Made by a program: the position numbers and the translations under genes. The notes under the pieces were generated by a model. That model saw nothing but the letters and a program-made list of their open reading frames with translations. It was not told the DNA's origin and did no database searches. A DNA stretch of 64,000 nt from CAYQUC01 sp964514215 (GTDB lineage Bacteria; Pseudomonadota; Gammaproteobacteria; UBA6429; Thiohalophilaceae): contig CAZEPW010000011.1 in the NCBI GenBank assembly GCA_964514215.1, positions 1 through 64,000 of the forward strand. The letters are read 5' to 3'. This document shows, in pieces, positions 26,922-36,035 of this stretch (the first letter of the stretch is position 1; each line of letters starts with the position of its first letter).

Positions 26922-28013
26922 TTACTTCAATAACTTATCTCGTATTTCTAATGCTAGGTATTTAGCATCACGAACAGCACCATAAATACTATGTGATGAA
27001 ACTAACCTTAAAAACCTTAAACCGATAAAATACAAATTAGGCATAAAGCTTTCAAAATCAGTTTTTAAAAGCGGATAACCGTCATTAGTTAATAAAGTTT
27101 TATTAAGTTTTTTATCAACCATCGAGCTAAGATCAACTCGAAATCCGGTACACCAAATAATAGTTGTGTCGTTAAGTATTAGTTTTTCATCCTTTTCAAA
27201 TACTGCAATAGTATTTTCAAGCTTACGAACTTTACCTTTCAAAACAACCCCATACAGATCTCGTAATGTACTTGGTTTGGGATATGTTGCAGGATCACCT
27301 TTATTTTCGGCTATATAACGAATAAAACGACCAAACAATGATTTACTGCGTATATCAAATATCTTTAATTTTTTTACATAGCTATAAATTGATATTCCTA
27401 AAAAAGATGGTGGAAAATATTTATTATTACTAGTTGCGATAGTAATTGTATATTTTTTTGTTTTAGCTAATTCATCACAAATTTGAATTCCTGAGCTGCC
27501 TGAACCAATAATTAAAACATTTTTAGTTTTAATTTGTTTTGGAGATGTATAATTGGACGAATGCAATTGTAAAATGTTATCAGATACATTTTGCGTTATT
27601 TTAGGTATATACGCCTTATTCAAGCCAACAGCAAAAACTACTATTTTTGCTTGATAAGAATCTGCATCCAAATCAATTCGCCAATGATAATCTAAATAAT
27701 TTATATTATTCACTTTAGAGTATTTGATGTTTGAAGAAAAACCTTGTGACCACTGCTCGAATTGATTAATTATTTGTCTTTTATTAATTAAATTATTGTC
27801 ATTATTTGAAGTTAAATCACCTGGTAATTGATTCATCCAGTTTGCAGTGTTCATTTTGAAACTATCCCAGCGTTTATTATACCAAGACGAAAATGCTCGT
27901 TCTTTTTCAATAATAAGGCATGAGATATTGTCTTTATTTAAATAATATGACAATAGTAAACCACACTGGCCAGCGCCAATTATCACGATGTCATATTGAT
28001 GGTCTTCATTCAT
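26922..28013 (-). CDS. FAD/NAD(P)-binding flavin monooxygenase-like oxidoreductase
   Basis: A 363-residue flavoprotein of the flavin-containing monooxygenase/TrkA-like group. The FAD Rossmann motif is YDIVIIGAGQCGLLLSYYLNKDNISCLIIEKE. A second nucleotide motif is KNVLIIGSGSSGIQICDELAKTKKYTITIATS, for NAD(P)H. The end region contains TTIIWCTGFRVDLS, typical of these enzymes. It has no signal peptide and is cytoplasmic. Likely N-, S- or Baeyer-Villiger-type oxidation, but the substrate is unknown. It is divergent from the thioredoxin gene at 28109. Confidence 0.83.
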   Translation of the reverse strand: MNEDHQYDIVIIGAGQCGLLLSYYLNKDNISCLIIEKERAFSSWYNKRWDSFKMNTANWMNQLPGDLTSNNDNNLINKRQIINQFEQWSQGFSSNIKYSKVNNINYLDYHWRIDLDADSYQAKIVVFAVGLNKAYIPKITQNVSDNILQLHSSNYTSPKQIKTKNVLIIGSGSSGIQICDELAKTKKYTITIATSNNKYFPPSFLGISIYSYVKKLKIFDIRSKSLFGRFIRYIAENKGDPATYPKPSTLRDLYGVVLKGKVRKLENTIAVFEKDEKLILNDTTIIWCTGFRVDLSSMVDKKLNKTLLTNDGYPLLKTDFESFMPNLYFIGLRFLRLVSSHSIYGAVRDAKYLALEIRDKLLK

Positions 28014-28108
28014 AGTTGAAAAATATCATAAAATTGAACTGAATATCGCTTTTTTATCAGTTATAATGCTTTATTTTGATATTGATAAACCTCGAATAAA
28101 ATAAAACC

Positions 28109-28468
28109 ATGAGCTTCGATCCCAGCAAATACATTTTCACCATTAATGTTAATAACTTTGAATCACAAGTAATTGAGTATTCAGAATCTAAACCTATCCT
28201 AATCGATTTTTGGGCAGACTGGTGTCCGCCTTGTTTGGTTATATCTCCAATCTTAGAAAATATTATTAATCAATATCAGGGAAAATTAGCGCTTGGAAAA
28301 ATTGAAGTTGATGAAGATGATAATATGAAACTTGCTGGGCGATATCAAACTCGAGGTTTTCCAAGTATTTTATTAATCTCAAAAGGTAATGAGTTAGGAA
28401 GGTTTACCGGAGCTCAATCTCAACACTTCATAACGGCATTTCTTGAAAGTAATCTTAACGATTTTTAA
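28109..28468 (+). CDS. thioredoxin-fold protein with a CPPC active site
   Basis: A 119-residue cytoplasmic thioredoxin-like protein. The active site is FWADWCPPCLVISPIL (Cys39, Cys42), with the conserved D/E context and the later cis-Pro in TRGFPSILLI. The CPPC dipeptide differs from the usual CGPC and should shift the redox potential. The length and cytoplasmic location fit a thioredoxin-1-like or specialised reductant. Its 3' end overlaps the convergent membrane-protein gene by 4 bp. Possible partners are the nearby flavin oxidoreductase or other thiol proteins (not shown by sequence). Confidence 0.85.
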   Translation: MSFDPSKYIFTINVNNFESQVIEYSESKPILIDFWADWCPPCLVISPILENIINQYQGKLALGKIEVDEDDNMKLAGRYQTRGFPSILLISKGNELGRFTGAQSQHFITAFLESNLNDF

Positions 28469-28785
28469 AGACCAATTAATTCTAAATAAAATGATGACCA
28501 AAAAACAATTAAAGAAAAAGCCAACGCTAAACTGATATAACTATTTCTTCGTGAAGCTATTTTTCCGATATCGTTTTTACCATCAATCATCACCCTAGAC
28601 ATTAACGCATCAAGTAATAACACCATGAATATAAGTGGTGTTAATGATGGAATAACAGTATTAAAAAAGGCATCAACACCATTATAACTCTCATGAGTGC
28701 CGGCAACGGGTACAGCACTATTAAAAAATATTGTGGTCAACAATAACATTACTCGCAAAAAACCCATCTCTTTAAGAAGAATCAT
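28465..28785 (-). CDS. small membrane protein of unknown function
   Basis: A 106-residue protein with three hydrophobic segments, beginning near residues 8, 49 and 85 (MGFLRVMLLLTTIFFNSAVPV, FNTVIPSLTPLIFMVLLLDALMS, YISLALAFSLIVFWSSFYLELIG). No named family is recognised. A TTG lies one codon upstream (28788); the ATG at 28785 has an AAGGT site. It is the third gene of the operon tatD-131aa-this gene. Confidence 0.65.
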   Translation of the reverse strand: MILLKEMGFLRVMLLLTTIFFNSAVPVAGTHESYNGVDAFFNTVIPSLTPLIFMVLLLDALMSRVMIDGKNDIGKIASRRNSYISLALAFSLIVFWSSFYLELIGL

Positions 28786-28801
28786 CAATATATTACCTTA
28801 T

Positions 28802-29197
28802 CTATTGCAGTGGAGGAAAATTTACTTTGACTTGATTTTCAAGAACATCATCAAATTTTAAATCGATACTGTATTTATCTTCAATCGAATCAATCCGGAC
28901 TTGTTTTAGCTTTGGTAAAGTTTGCGCTAAATAAGCACATAATGCTGCTATTTGCTGATCATTGTCTTTCAGATATGCATGAACCAAGTGATCAGCCACA
29001 AATTTTGCCCGTTGAGCCTTATCCGGAAATTCAATGCGTTCATTGCTTAATGTAATGCCAGAATCCATATCGCGGTTCATTTTATCAAGGTATTTTTGTT
29101 GTAGTTCACTAATCGACTTTTCACGATTATATTCAAGCTTTAACTCACCATTAATAACAACGACCATTAATTTGTTTTCTATAGAAACACCGACCAT
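28802..29197 (-). CDS. conserved hypothetical protein in the tatD operon
   Basis: A 131-residue soluble protein. An N-terminal strand-rich part (ENKLMVVVINGELKLEYNREKSISELQQKYLDKMNRDMDSG) is followed by a helical part (DKAQRAKFVADHLVHAYLKDNDQQIAALCAYLAQTLPKLKQV). No named domain is recognised. It is 27 bp after tatD and 16 bp before the membrane protein gene, so the three are probably one operon. Confidence 0.65.
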   Translation of the reverse strand: MVGVSIENKLMVVVINGELKLEYNREKSISELQQKYLDKMNRDMDSGITLSNERIEFPDKAQRAKFVADHLVHAYLKDNDQQIAALCAYLAQTLPKLKQVRIDSIEDKYSIDLKFDDVLENQVKVNFPPLQ

Positions 29198-29224
29198 ATC
29201 AAAAACTTACCTTATACCTTTATT

Positions 29225-30028
29225 TTACTTAATATAGGAATCTAATCTAAAAAATTCTTGAGCCGCCAGAGTCGTCTCAGCCGCTACCCTATCATAATCT
29301 TTATTGAGTATATTTGCTATATCCTGCACAATATGCGGTAGAAACTTAGGCTCATTACGTCTGGATTTTGGCTTAGATTTCAATGATCTAGGCAGTAAAT
29401 ACGGCGAATCAGTTTCCACTAACAATCGATTACTTGGTATATTAACCAGTAGTTCATGGAGATGCTGACCTCGTCTTTCATCACATATCCAACCAGTAAT
29501 ACCAATATAAGCATCTAATTCCAAATAATCATTAAGCTCATCACGGCTTCCTGTAAAACAATGAACAACAATATCGGATAAATTACTGCGGTATTTTTTC
29601 AATAAGGTATAAAAATCATCATGTGCATCCCGTTGATGCAAGAACATCGGAAACTCCGTCTGGCTGGCATGCTCTAACTGTGCTTCAAAACAAGAAAGTT
29701 GCGACTTTTTGCTAGAATAATTACGATTAAAATCTAAACCGCATTCACCTAATGCAACAACACATGGCTGCCGACTCAACTCATCAATTTTGACTGTATC
29801 TGCAGCAGTAAAATCGTTGGCATGATGCGGATGAATACCTACCGTTGATTTCAGGTTTTCTGAATATTGCCCACACAGTTTAATCGCACGTTCAGAACTA
29901 TTGATATCACTTCCTGTCACCACCATTGTTTCAACACCAAGCTCAACGGCTTGTGATATTACTTGGGGTAAATCTGAGTTAAAATTGGAGCTCGTAAAAT
30001 TTACCCCAATATCGATTAACTTATTCAT
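29225..30028 (-). CDS. TatD-family metal-dependent hydrolase
   Basis: A 267-residue amidohydrolase-fold protein of the TatD family, probably a 3'-5' exonuclease or deoxyribonuclease. The pattern is clear: IDIGVNFTSSNF with metal ligands, GIHPHHANDF, ALGECGLDFNRNY, FLHQRDAHDDF, VVHCFTGSRDEL, and LLVETDSPYLLPRS. The first ligand motif is IGVN rather than IDSHCHL, as in TatD proper (D and H replaced), so metal binding at this position may differ. Length 267 is normal. First gene of a three-gene operon. Confidence 0.9.
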   Translation of the reverse strand: MNKLIDIGVNFTSSNFNSDLPQVISQAVELGVETMVVTGSDINSSERAIKLCGQYSENLKSTVGIHPHHANDFTAADTVKIDELSRQPCVVALGECGLDFNRNYSSKKSQLSCFEAQLEHASQTEFPMFLHQRDAHDDFYTLLKKYRSNLSDIVVHCFTGSRDELNDYLELDAYIGITGWICDERRGQHLHELLVNIPSNRLLVETDSPYLLPRSLKSKPKSRRNEPKFLPHIVQDIANILNKDYDRVAAETTLAAQEFFRLDSYIK

Positions 30029-30132
30029 AATTATTCAATTAATTAACTTTTATACGTAGAATGATACTCTGAATACGATTAATATAACGGATATAGTAAA
30101 CACTGCCCATATCCAATTAAAAGCAATTTTAT

Positions 30133-30903
30133 ATGATTCTAAATAACATAAAAACATTATTTTTAGTTATACTGATATTCCCTTTGATCAGCATTTCCTG
30201 TACTACCACTCCGGAAAATAGAAATATTAATAACCAAATTTCTAATGAAGCTTATCAGGATTCTCTAAGTAATTATAACGAACTTAAATTTTTGTTTGAG
30301 AACAAAAAATACGATGAAGCTTATAGTTTGTTAGACGATATGAAAGAAAATTTGCCATACAGTCGGCACACGAAGTTTGGAAAAATTTTAGAAATACATA
30401 GCTATTATGAACAAAATAAATTTTCTCTTGCTATACAAAAAGCCACTAAATTTATTAATACTCACCCAATCCATGCAAGAATAGATTATGTTTTATATTT
30501 GAGAGCATTAGCCAGTTTCGAATCCAATAAACCTTTATACCAGCACTTATCTCAAATTCCCAAAATTATTACAGTAAATCGTTCCAAAGTTCGCCGCACT
30601 TTTGGTTATTTTGCCGTTTTAGCTCAAAAATATCCTAAAAGTAGTTACTTTAAAGATACCGTTAACAAGCTCAAACAACTACGTCAAATTTTATCGGATT
30701 ATGAACTTAACGATGTCTATTTATTATTTGATAATGCAAAATATATCGAAGTTGTTGCACGAGTAGATTACTTAATCAAAAATTATCCGCGCTCTACGGT
30801 TATCCCTAAAGCACTCAAGTTACAAGCAAAGGCTTATCGAGCTTTAGGACAAATCGATACTGCAAAATCGATTGAAACCAATGTGCGTAGGAATAATCAA
30901 TAA
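30133..30903 (+). CDS. BamD-like TPR outer-membrane protein
   Basis: A 256-residue protein with an N-terminal export signal (MILNNIKTLFLVILIFPLISISCTTT). The Cys at 23 would suit a lipoprotein, but the positions before it (SIS) are a poor lipobox. The rest is TPR-like and follows the BamD pattern: FLFENKKYDEAYSLLDDMKENLPYSRHT, KFINTHPIHARIDYVLYLRALASFE, RRTFGYFAVLAQKYPKSSYFKD and YIEVVARVDYLIKNYPRSTVIPKALKLQAKAYRALG. It may be the genuine BamD or a paralogue; the main copy cannot be excluded elsewhere in the genome. Monocistronic, divergent from tatD. Confidence 0.7.
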   Translation: MILNNIKTLFLVILIFPLISISCTTTPENRNINNQISNEAYQDSLSNYNELKFLFENKKYDEAYSLLDDMKENLPYSRHTKFGKILEIHSYYEQNKFSLAIQKATKFINTHPIHARIDYVLYLRALASFESNKPLYQHLSQIPKIITVNRSKVRRTFGYFAVLAQKYPKSSYFKDTVNKLKQLRQILSDYELNDVYLLFDNAKYIEVVARVDYLIKNYPRSTVIPKALKLQAKAYRALGQIDTAKSIETNVRRNNQ

Positions 30904-31000
30904 TATCATATACCATTTAGTAAAATTAAATGAACAGTTATTAACCATATAAAATTTATAGCTATACTCGACTAGTTAAGAATCTAAATTTTAAAATAAC

Positions 31001-31094
31001 CGTCATTCCAGTAATGTTAATAGATTCTTATCACATCCACGGCAGAAATTTAGAATAAAAACTCAAGATTTCCGCTAAAATCACGTAAAATGAC
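31001..31094. repeat. diverged palindromic intergenic repeat, copy A
   Basis: A 94-bp element whose left end (CGTCATTCCAG, 31001-31011) is roughly the inverted form of its right end (31066-31094, AGATTTCCGCTAAAATCACG followed by TAAAATGAC). Related sequences occur at 49497-49586 and 58598-58629. It lies in the 390-bp gene-free stretch 30904-31301, which holds nothing else that I recognise. Confidence 0.45.
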
Positions 31095-31301
31095 TGTTTT
31101 TGTCATGATAATGATATCTAAATAAACTCTTTTCCTACGCAGCACAAAGATTATTAAAACCCAAAAAAGATCAATCCAACTTCATTATTTTTAACTCAAC
31201 AAAATTCAAGAATTAACATTTTCGTTCGATATTATCATCAAGACTGTAGTACATGACAAACATGTCATCAGTAGTGTGTAATTTAACATAGGTTGTTACA
31301 G

Positions 31302-31514
31302 ATGATTATTGACTTACAAAGCGATCAAATTCGAATTCCTAAAGATATGGAAGATTATTTGCGGAAATTAGCAGGAAATAATGGCCAAACATTTTCAAAA
31401 ATAAAAACCAAAACCGACTTATTAAAAGCATTTATCAAAACGCTTCCACAACAACAGGCTTATGAATTATTAAATAGCATCGAACAATATAAAATATCGA
31501 AAGGTAATAAATAA
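31302..31514 (+). CDS. small hypothetical protein
   Basis: A 70-residue basic, soluble protein (MIIDLQSDQIRIPKDMEDYLRKLAGNNGQTFSKIKTKTDLLKAFIKTLPQQQAYELLNSIEQYKISKG). A TTG lies three codons upstream (31293), but the ATG at 31302 is more likely. Mostly helical, no named family. It is convergent with gshA, whose stop is 12 bp away. Confidence 0.5.
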   Translation: MIIDLQSDQIRIPKDMEDYLRKLAGNNGQTFSKIKTKTDLLKAFIKTLPQQQAYELLNSIEQYKISKGNK

Positions 31515-31526
31515 TTTTTTAAATCA

Positions 31527-33116
31527 TTACGTTTGAGAAAAATAATTTTTTAAATATTGTTCAAATGAAATTGAGTCCAGCTCTTCAATCTTTTTTTGTT
31601 TTTCAATCGATTCGACTGCTAGATCTTCATAAAACTTAACTTGAGTTTTATCTAAATTATACTCATCAAAAAATTTCTTGTGTTGTTGTGATAAACGTAG
31701 CGCAAAATGGTAGAAGCCTTCTTGCTTACTTTTCATTTCAGATAACATTTTTGCCGATGGCGTTTTATCTGGATCAAGAAAAGCATTTCGTTGCACCGCT
31801 AATGATTTAGAATAATTAGTTGTATGATTGGCTTTATCCAATGCGATACATATTTGTTGCATTTCATCACACAAGGATACACCCCAATCTTTTAGCAAAC
31901 GCTCAGAACCACATTGTAAAAGCTTAAAATTTGGAGTACGCCCATAATGGGCTGTTTCTATTTCATTACGATCAATTTCAATTTGTTCCTGTTTTGTAAT
32001 GCTATCGCTTTTTTGTAGCAAACACAGCATAATAAAGGCCTCAATAAAATACATTTGAACTTCATTAATACCCGATGGCTCAAACGCATTAACATCGAGA
32101 GAACGTAGCTCAATATATTGTACCCCGCGTTTTTTTAATGCTAACGATGGTTTTTCATTATTATTTAAAATTTGTTTTGGTCTAACAGTACTATAATATT
32201 CATTTTCAATTTGTAATATATGAGTATTTAGCTGCTGAAACTCACCATTGCTTTTAACTCCAATATTAATATAGCCTGAGTAAGGTGTTTCAGTGGCAGA
32301 TTTTAAGCTTTCAACATATTTACTTAAAGAATTATAATCCGCTTTCACACCAGATTCATTTTCTTTATTGTTTTGATAACCAATATCCCCCATGCGTAAC
32401 GATGTAGCATAAGGCTGATAATAACTCGTTACATCAAAATGCTCCAGATTAGTGGATTGTCCTCCCAAAAAAGACTTACAAACGGCTGGCGAAGCCCCAA
32501 ATAAATAAGGAATAACCCAACCATTTCGTAATAAATTTCTTAAGATTCCAAAATATTGATCTGAAATAAAATCATTTAAATCATCAGTATTTCTCTGGTG
32601 AGCCTGAAACTGTACCCAAAAAGATTCTCCTAAAGAATAATTATAATGAACACCGGCTATCACCTGCATAACACGGCCATAACGATGGCCTAAACCTTTT
32701 CGATAGACCGTTTTCATTTTTCCAACATTTGAACTACCGTATTCAGCTATCGGAATACTCGTTTCACCGGCAACAACACAAGGCATACTAGTCGCCCATA
32801 AAATTTCATTATCTAATTTATCATAAACAAATTTTTGCGTATTATTTAAAAAAGTTAAAGACTCCTCGATGGAATTTAAAGGCGGAGTAATAAATTCAGT
32901 TAACGATTCAGAATAGTCTGTAGTGATGTAAGCATTGGTTAAAGCAGAACCAAGTGGTTTTGGATGGGCTAATTGTGATATTTTACCATCATGACCAACA
33001 CGCAAAGTTTCTTTTTCAAGTCCAACTTTGCTATCGGGTAAAGTAGCTATAACATCGTCTTGTAATAACCAATCAATATTATTATTCAAATGCGAATTAT
33101 TATCTGTATTTTTCAT
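31527..33116 (-). CDS. gshA: glutamate-cysteine ligase, proteobacterial type
   Basis: First enzyme of glutathione synthesis: ATP-dependent ligation of Glu and Cys. The family landmarks are all present: VGLEKETLRVGHDGKISQLAHP, TTDYSESLTEFITPP, YRKGLGHRYGRVMQVIAGVHYNYSL, GASPAVCKSFL, SLRMGDIGYQN and KKRGVQYIELRSLDVNAFEPSGI. The 529-residue length matches the E. coli-type single-domain enzyme (518). Start ATG 33116. It is divergent from the HAD phosphatase gene. It implies that this organism makes glutathione, which fits the presence of a glyoxalase II-like protein. Confidence 0.96.
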   Translation of the reverse strand: MKNTDNNSHLNNNIDWLLQDDVIATLPDSKVGLEKETLRVGHDGKISQLAHPKPLGSALTNAYITTDYSESLTEFITPPLNSIEESLTFLNNTQKFVYDKLDNEILWATSMPCVVAGETSIPIAEYGSSNVGKMKTVYRKGLGHRYGRVMQVIAGVHYNYSLGESFWVQFQAHQRNTDDLNDFISDQYFGILRNLLRNGWVIPYLFGASPAVCKSFLGGQSTNLEHFDVTSYYQPYATSLRMGDIGYQNNKENESGVKADYNSLSKYVESLKSATETPYSGYINIGVKSNGEFQQLNTHILQIENEYYSTVRPKQILNNNEKPSLALKKRGVQYIELRSLDVNAFEPSGINEVQMYFIEAFIMLCLLQKSDSITKQEQIEIDRNEIETAHYGRTPNFKLLQCGSERLLKDWGVSLCDEMQQICIALDKANHTTNYSKSLAVQRNAFLDPDKTPSAKMLSEMKSKQEGFYHFALRLSQQHKKFFDEYNLDKTQVKFYEDLAVESIEKQKKIEELDSISFEQYLKNYFSQT

Positions 33117-33207
33117 GAAATTAACTAAGGCCCCAGCATCACTTTTCGACTATTATATATTATTATGCTTAAATATTGACTGTTTACTGGAATTTTAAGG
33201 CTATTAA

Positions 33208-33912
33208 ATGCAACAAAAGCAATTTAAAGTAATTACATTTGATCTTGATGATACTCTATGGGAATGTATGCCTATTATTGAAAGGGCTGAACAAAAACTC
33301 CGAAGTTGGCTCGAAGTAAATTTTCCAAAAATAACTGAAAAATATAGTTCTCTGGATTGTATTGAATTTCGGAAAAAAATTTCTGCACTTCATCCTGAGC
33401 ATGCTCACGACTTTACCTTCCTTCGTAAAGCGCAGTTGTTTAATGTTGCACTTGATTCAGGTTATAGTAATAAAATAGCTGAAAACGTCAGAGATCAAGG
33501 CTTTAAAGTCTTTATAACAGAACGAAGTAATGTTAAATTATACGATGATGTCATACCAGCATTTAAAATTTTATCGAAACACTTTCAACTTGGTGCCTTA
33601 ACCAATGGCAATGTTGATCTAAGTAAAACAGAACTAGATAATTACTTTAGTTTTTCGTTAAACGCAATTACAGCAGGATATTTAAAGCCGGACTATCGTT
33701 TTTTTCAACAAGCATGCAAACTGGCTATAGTCGATTCTTCTAAAATATTGCATATTGGTGATCATCCAATTCATGATATTAATGGTGCCAAAAATGCTGG
33801 AATTGAGTCTGTGTGGTTAAACCGTCATAATGAAACTTGGCCGGACTTACCAAAGCCAAGTAAAATTATTTACAGTTTATCCGAGTTACCCAATTTTTTA
33901 TTAAGCTGTTGA
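33208..33912 (+). CDS. HAD-superfamily phosphatase (YigB-like)
   Basis: A 234-residue haloacid dehalogenase family hydrolase. The four motifs are visible: ITFDLDDTLWEC (nucleophile Asp), GALTNGNVD (motif II), K-rich FKPDYRFF-like segment LKPDYRFFQQA (motif III), and ILHIGDHPIHDINGAKNAGIESVWLNR (motif IV). The arrangement resembles E. coli YigB, an FMN-type phosphatase. The precise substrate is not fixed by sequence. Followed by the thioredoxin-TPR gene on the same strand, with a 78-bp gap. Confidence 0.88.
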   Translation: MQQKQFKVITFDLDDTLWECMPIIERAEQKLRSWLEVNFPKITEKYSSLDCIEFRKKISALHPEHAHDFTFLRKAQLFNVALDSGYSNKIAENVRDQGFKVFITERSNVKLYDDVIPAFKILSKHFQLGALTNGNVDLSKTELDNYFSFSLNAITAGYLKPDYRFFQQACKLAIVDSSKILHIGDHPIHDINGAKNAGIESVWLNRHNETWPDLPKPSKIIYSLSELPNFLLSC

Positions 33913-33990
33913 ATGTTTCGTGTTAATATTGAAATTATTGATTAAAATCACTATCCTATTAAAATACACTAAAAAGATCTATTTCACGCA

Positions 33991-34854
33991 ATGACTGATA
34001 ATCCTTATATAATAGAAGTTAACGAACAAAATTTTGTATCTGCCGTAGCGCAAAACTCAAACCGTGTCCCGGTTTTTTTAGACTTTTATGCTGATTGGTG
34101 CGCTCCCTGCAAAACGTTGACACCAATATTAAGTAAACTTGCTGAAGAATATCAAGGTAAATTTATTTTTGCCAAGGTAAATAGTGATGAACAAAAAGAA
34201 CTTGCAGCTCAATTTGGTATTAAAAGCTTACCTACCGTAAAAATTGTTAGACATGAAAAAACCGTCGATGAATTTCAAGGTGCAAAAACAGAAAAAACAT
34301 TACGTGAATTAATAGAGCAAGTTATCGACCATGAGTGGAATGATCTGCATCAACAAGCAGTTGAAAAAATTCAGCAAGGTGATTTAAACGATGCTATTGA
34401 TTTATTAAAAAAAGCCTATGAATTACAACCAAACGATCTTCAAATAAAAACAGATTTAGCATCAATTTTATATCAAACCGGCAATATTACAGAAGCAAAT
34501 CAATTATTAGACTCTTTTAATGAAGTCGAGAAACAAGAAAGTAGTGTGAAATCATTGCTCACCAGAATTAACTACCAACAAATCGTTGCTGGCGCACCAC
34601 CACAATCAGAACTCGAAACCATTATCAAGCAAGATCCAAGCAATTTACCCGCTCGTCACCAATTAATTGCAAACTTAATTTCCATCGGGGAATATGAACC
34701 GGCTTTGCAGCAATTACTCGAAGCGATGAAACAAGAAATGAAAACCAAAGAAACCAAGGCTCAACAGGCTTTAATCGAAGTATTTGGCTTACTTGGAAAC
34801 AGCGGTGAATTGGTCAAAAAATATCGAGCAAAAATGTCTTCAATTTTAAATTAA
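33991..34854 (+). CDS. cnoX: thioredoxin-TPR chaperone, YbbN/CnoX-like
   Basis: A 287-residue protein with an N-terminal thioredoxin domain (about 1-110) and a C-terminal TPR region (about 120-287), the YbbN/CnoX layout. The active site is FYADWCAPCKTLTPIL (Cys37, Cys40), so unlike E. coli CnoX (SQHC) it keeps two redox cysteines. CnoX proteins hold unfolded proteins and cysteines during oxidative stress and pass them to GroEL. The TPR part shows LKKAYELQPNDLQIKTDLASILYQTGNITEANQLL. Cytoplasmic, no signal peptide. Confidence 0.88.
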   Translation: MTDNPYIIEVNEQNFVSAVAQNSNRVPVFLDFYADWCAPCKTLTPILSKLAEEYQGKFIFAKVNSDEQKELAAQFGIKSLPTVKIVRHEKTVDEFQGAKTEKTLRELIEQVIDHEWNDLHQQAVEKIQQGDLNDAIDLLKKAYELQPNDLQIKTDLASILYQTGNITEANQLLDSFNEVEKQESSVKSLLTRINYQQIVAGAPPQSELETIIKQDPSNLPARHQLIANLISIGEYEPALQQLLEAMKQEMKTKETKAQQALIEVFGLLGNSGELVKKYRAKMSSILN

Positions 34855-35133
34855 AGCGATATTTGAACTAAAATCCCCCATCTGTATAAGTACTCACTTA
34901 TTAAGTCACTAGTAAATAACAGAAAAACAAATTTTTAATTAAAAATCATTCTAAATATCTGGATCCAACGACGAAATAATGGATAATAGCTCAATAAGTT
35001 AATTCCCCTCCTGCAAACCAATTAACCATAGTTAAAACATGGTTACTAACTTATATTTATAAACAAGATGCGTATATAAATCGCACAAATATTTTTATTA
35101 TTTTTGGTGTTAATACATAAAGGTGGAATAATT

Positions 35134-36000
35134 ATGAAGAATCAAACATTCGCTATCCTCATTTCTCTCCTTAGCTTTTCAGGAGTGCTACATGCAGCGG
35201 CAAAAGATAATCAAATCTCCTGGGCTGGGTGTGGTATTACTAAAAAAGCATTCATGCAGGAGCTCGCATTAGCCTTCACCGCTAAAACCGGTGTGGAAGT
35301 TTCACTACAAGGTGGGGGGGCGACAAAAGGTATTCGTGACACGCTAAAAAATAAAATTGACATTGGTGGCACCTGTCGAATGACCCTGCCGAGTGTTGAA
35401 CAAACGGAATTGCACGCCACCTTACACCCTGTTGCTTGGGATGCTCTTGCTATCATTGTAAATAAAAAGAATCCCGTTACGAATTTAACGATGGCTCAAA
35501 TTAAAGATATTTACACAGGCAAAATAACCAATTGGAAATCTATCAATGGACGCAATGCGCCAATCCACCTCTATACTCGTCGAGGTAAAATTTCTGGTGT
35601 AGGTTATGCTATCCGCCAATATATATTTAAAGACAGTAGCATGGTATTTAAAAGTGACTATATCGTAAAGTCTTCTGGGCCACTAGAAAAAGCTTGTGAA
35701 AACGACATTAATGCCTTAGGCATTACCGGTATTAGTAGCGCAAAAAAACGTAATGTTAAAATTGTAAGCTTCAATGGTATGAAACCAAGTTATAATAATT
35801 TAAAAAACGGTAAATATTTTCTGTATCGTCCCTTATATCTTGTAACCAGCCCTGCTCCTTCACAATTAACAAAAGACTTTATTTCTTATGCAACATCATC
35901 TGAAGGACGACGTATCATTAGAGATAATGGAACAGTACCTTATTTAGACGCGCCACGACTATTAACAAAAATGTTAGTCTATGGTTTTGGTGTAAAATAA
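35134..36000 (+). CDS. periplasmic phosphate-binding-like protein (PstS family), solitary
   Basis: A 288-residue periplasmic binding protein with a signal peptide (MKNQTFAILISLLSFSGVLHAAA). It has the PstS-family pattern: ISWAGCGITKKAFMQELALAF, VSLQGGGATKGIRDTL and DIGGTCRMTLP, with MAQIKDIYTGKITNWKSING and YIVKSSGPLEKACENDINALG. The usual start is the ATG at 35134, preceded by a GGTGG site; an upstream TTG (35104) is less likely. No pstC, pstA or pstB is in the window, so it either serves a distant transporter or has another ligand. The convergent patatin gene follows. Confidence 0.85.
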   Translation: MKNQTFAILISLLSFSGVLHAAAKDNQISWAGCGITKKAFMQELALAFTAKTGVEVSLQGGGATKGIRDTLKNKIDIGGTCRMTLPSVEQTELHATLHPVAWDALAIIVNKKNPVTNLTMAQIKDIYTGKITNWKSINGRNAPIHLYTRRGKISGVGYAIRQYIFKDSSMVFKSDYIVKSSGPLEKACENDINALGITGISSAKKRNVKIVSFNGMKPSYNNLKNGKYFLYRPLYLVTSPAPSQLTKDFISYATSSEGRRIIRDNGTVPYLDAPRLLTKMLVYGFGVK

Positions 36001-36009
36001 CATATTGTG

Positions 36010-36035
36010 AAATGATTAGATGGAACTAATCATTT
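36010..36035. terminator. perfect 10-bp inverted repeat between convergent genes
   Basis: AAATGATTAG (36010-36019) and CTAATCATTT (36026-36035) are exact complements around a 6-base loop. It lies at the convergent ends of the PstS-like gene and the patatin gene and overlaps the patatin stop codon. Neither side has a clear T-tract, so a bidirectional terminator is only plausible. Confidence 0.4.

Noticed and set aside
30133..30903. Confident bamD assignment
   Set aside because: The TPR pattern fits, but the lipobox around Cys23 is poor and the single-copy status in the genome is unknown.
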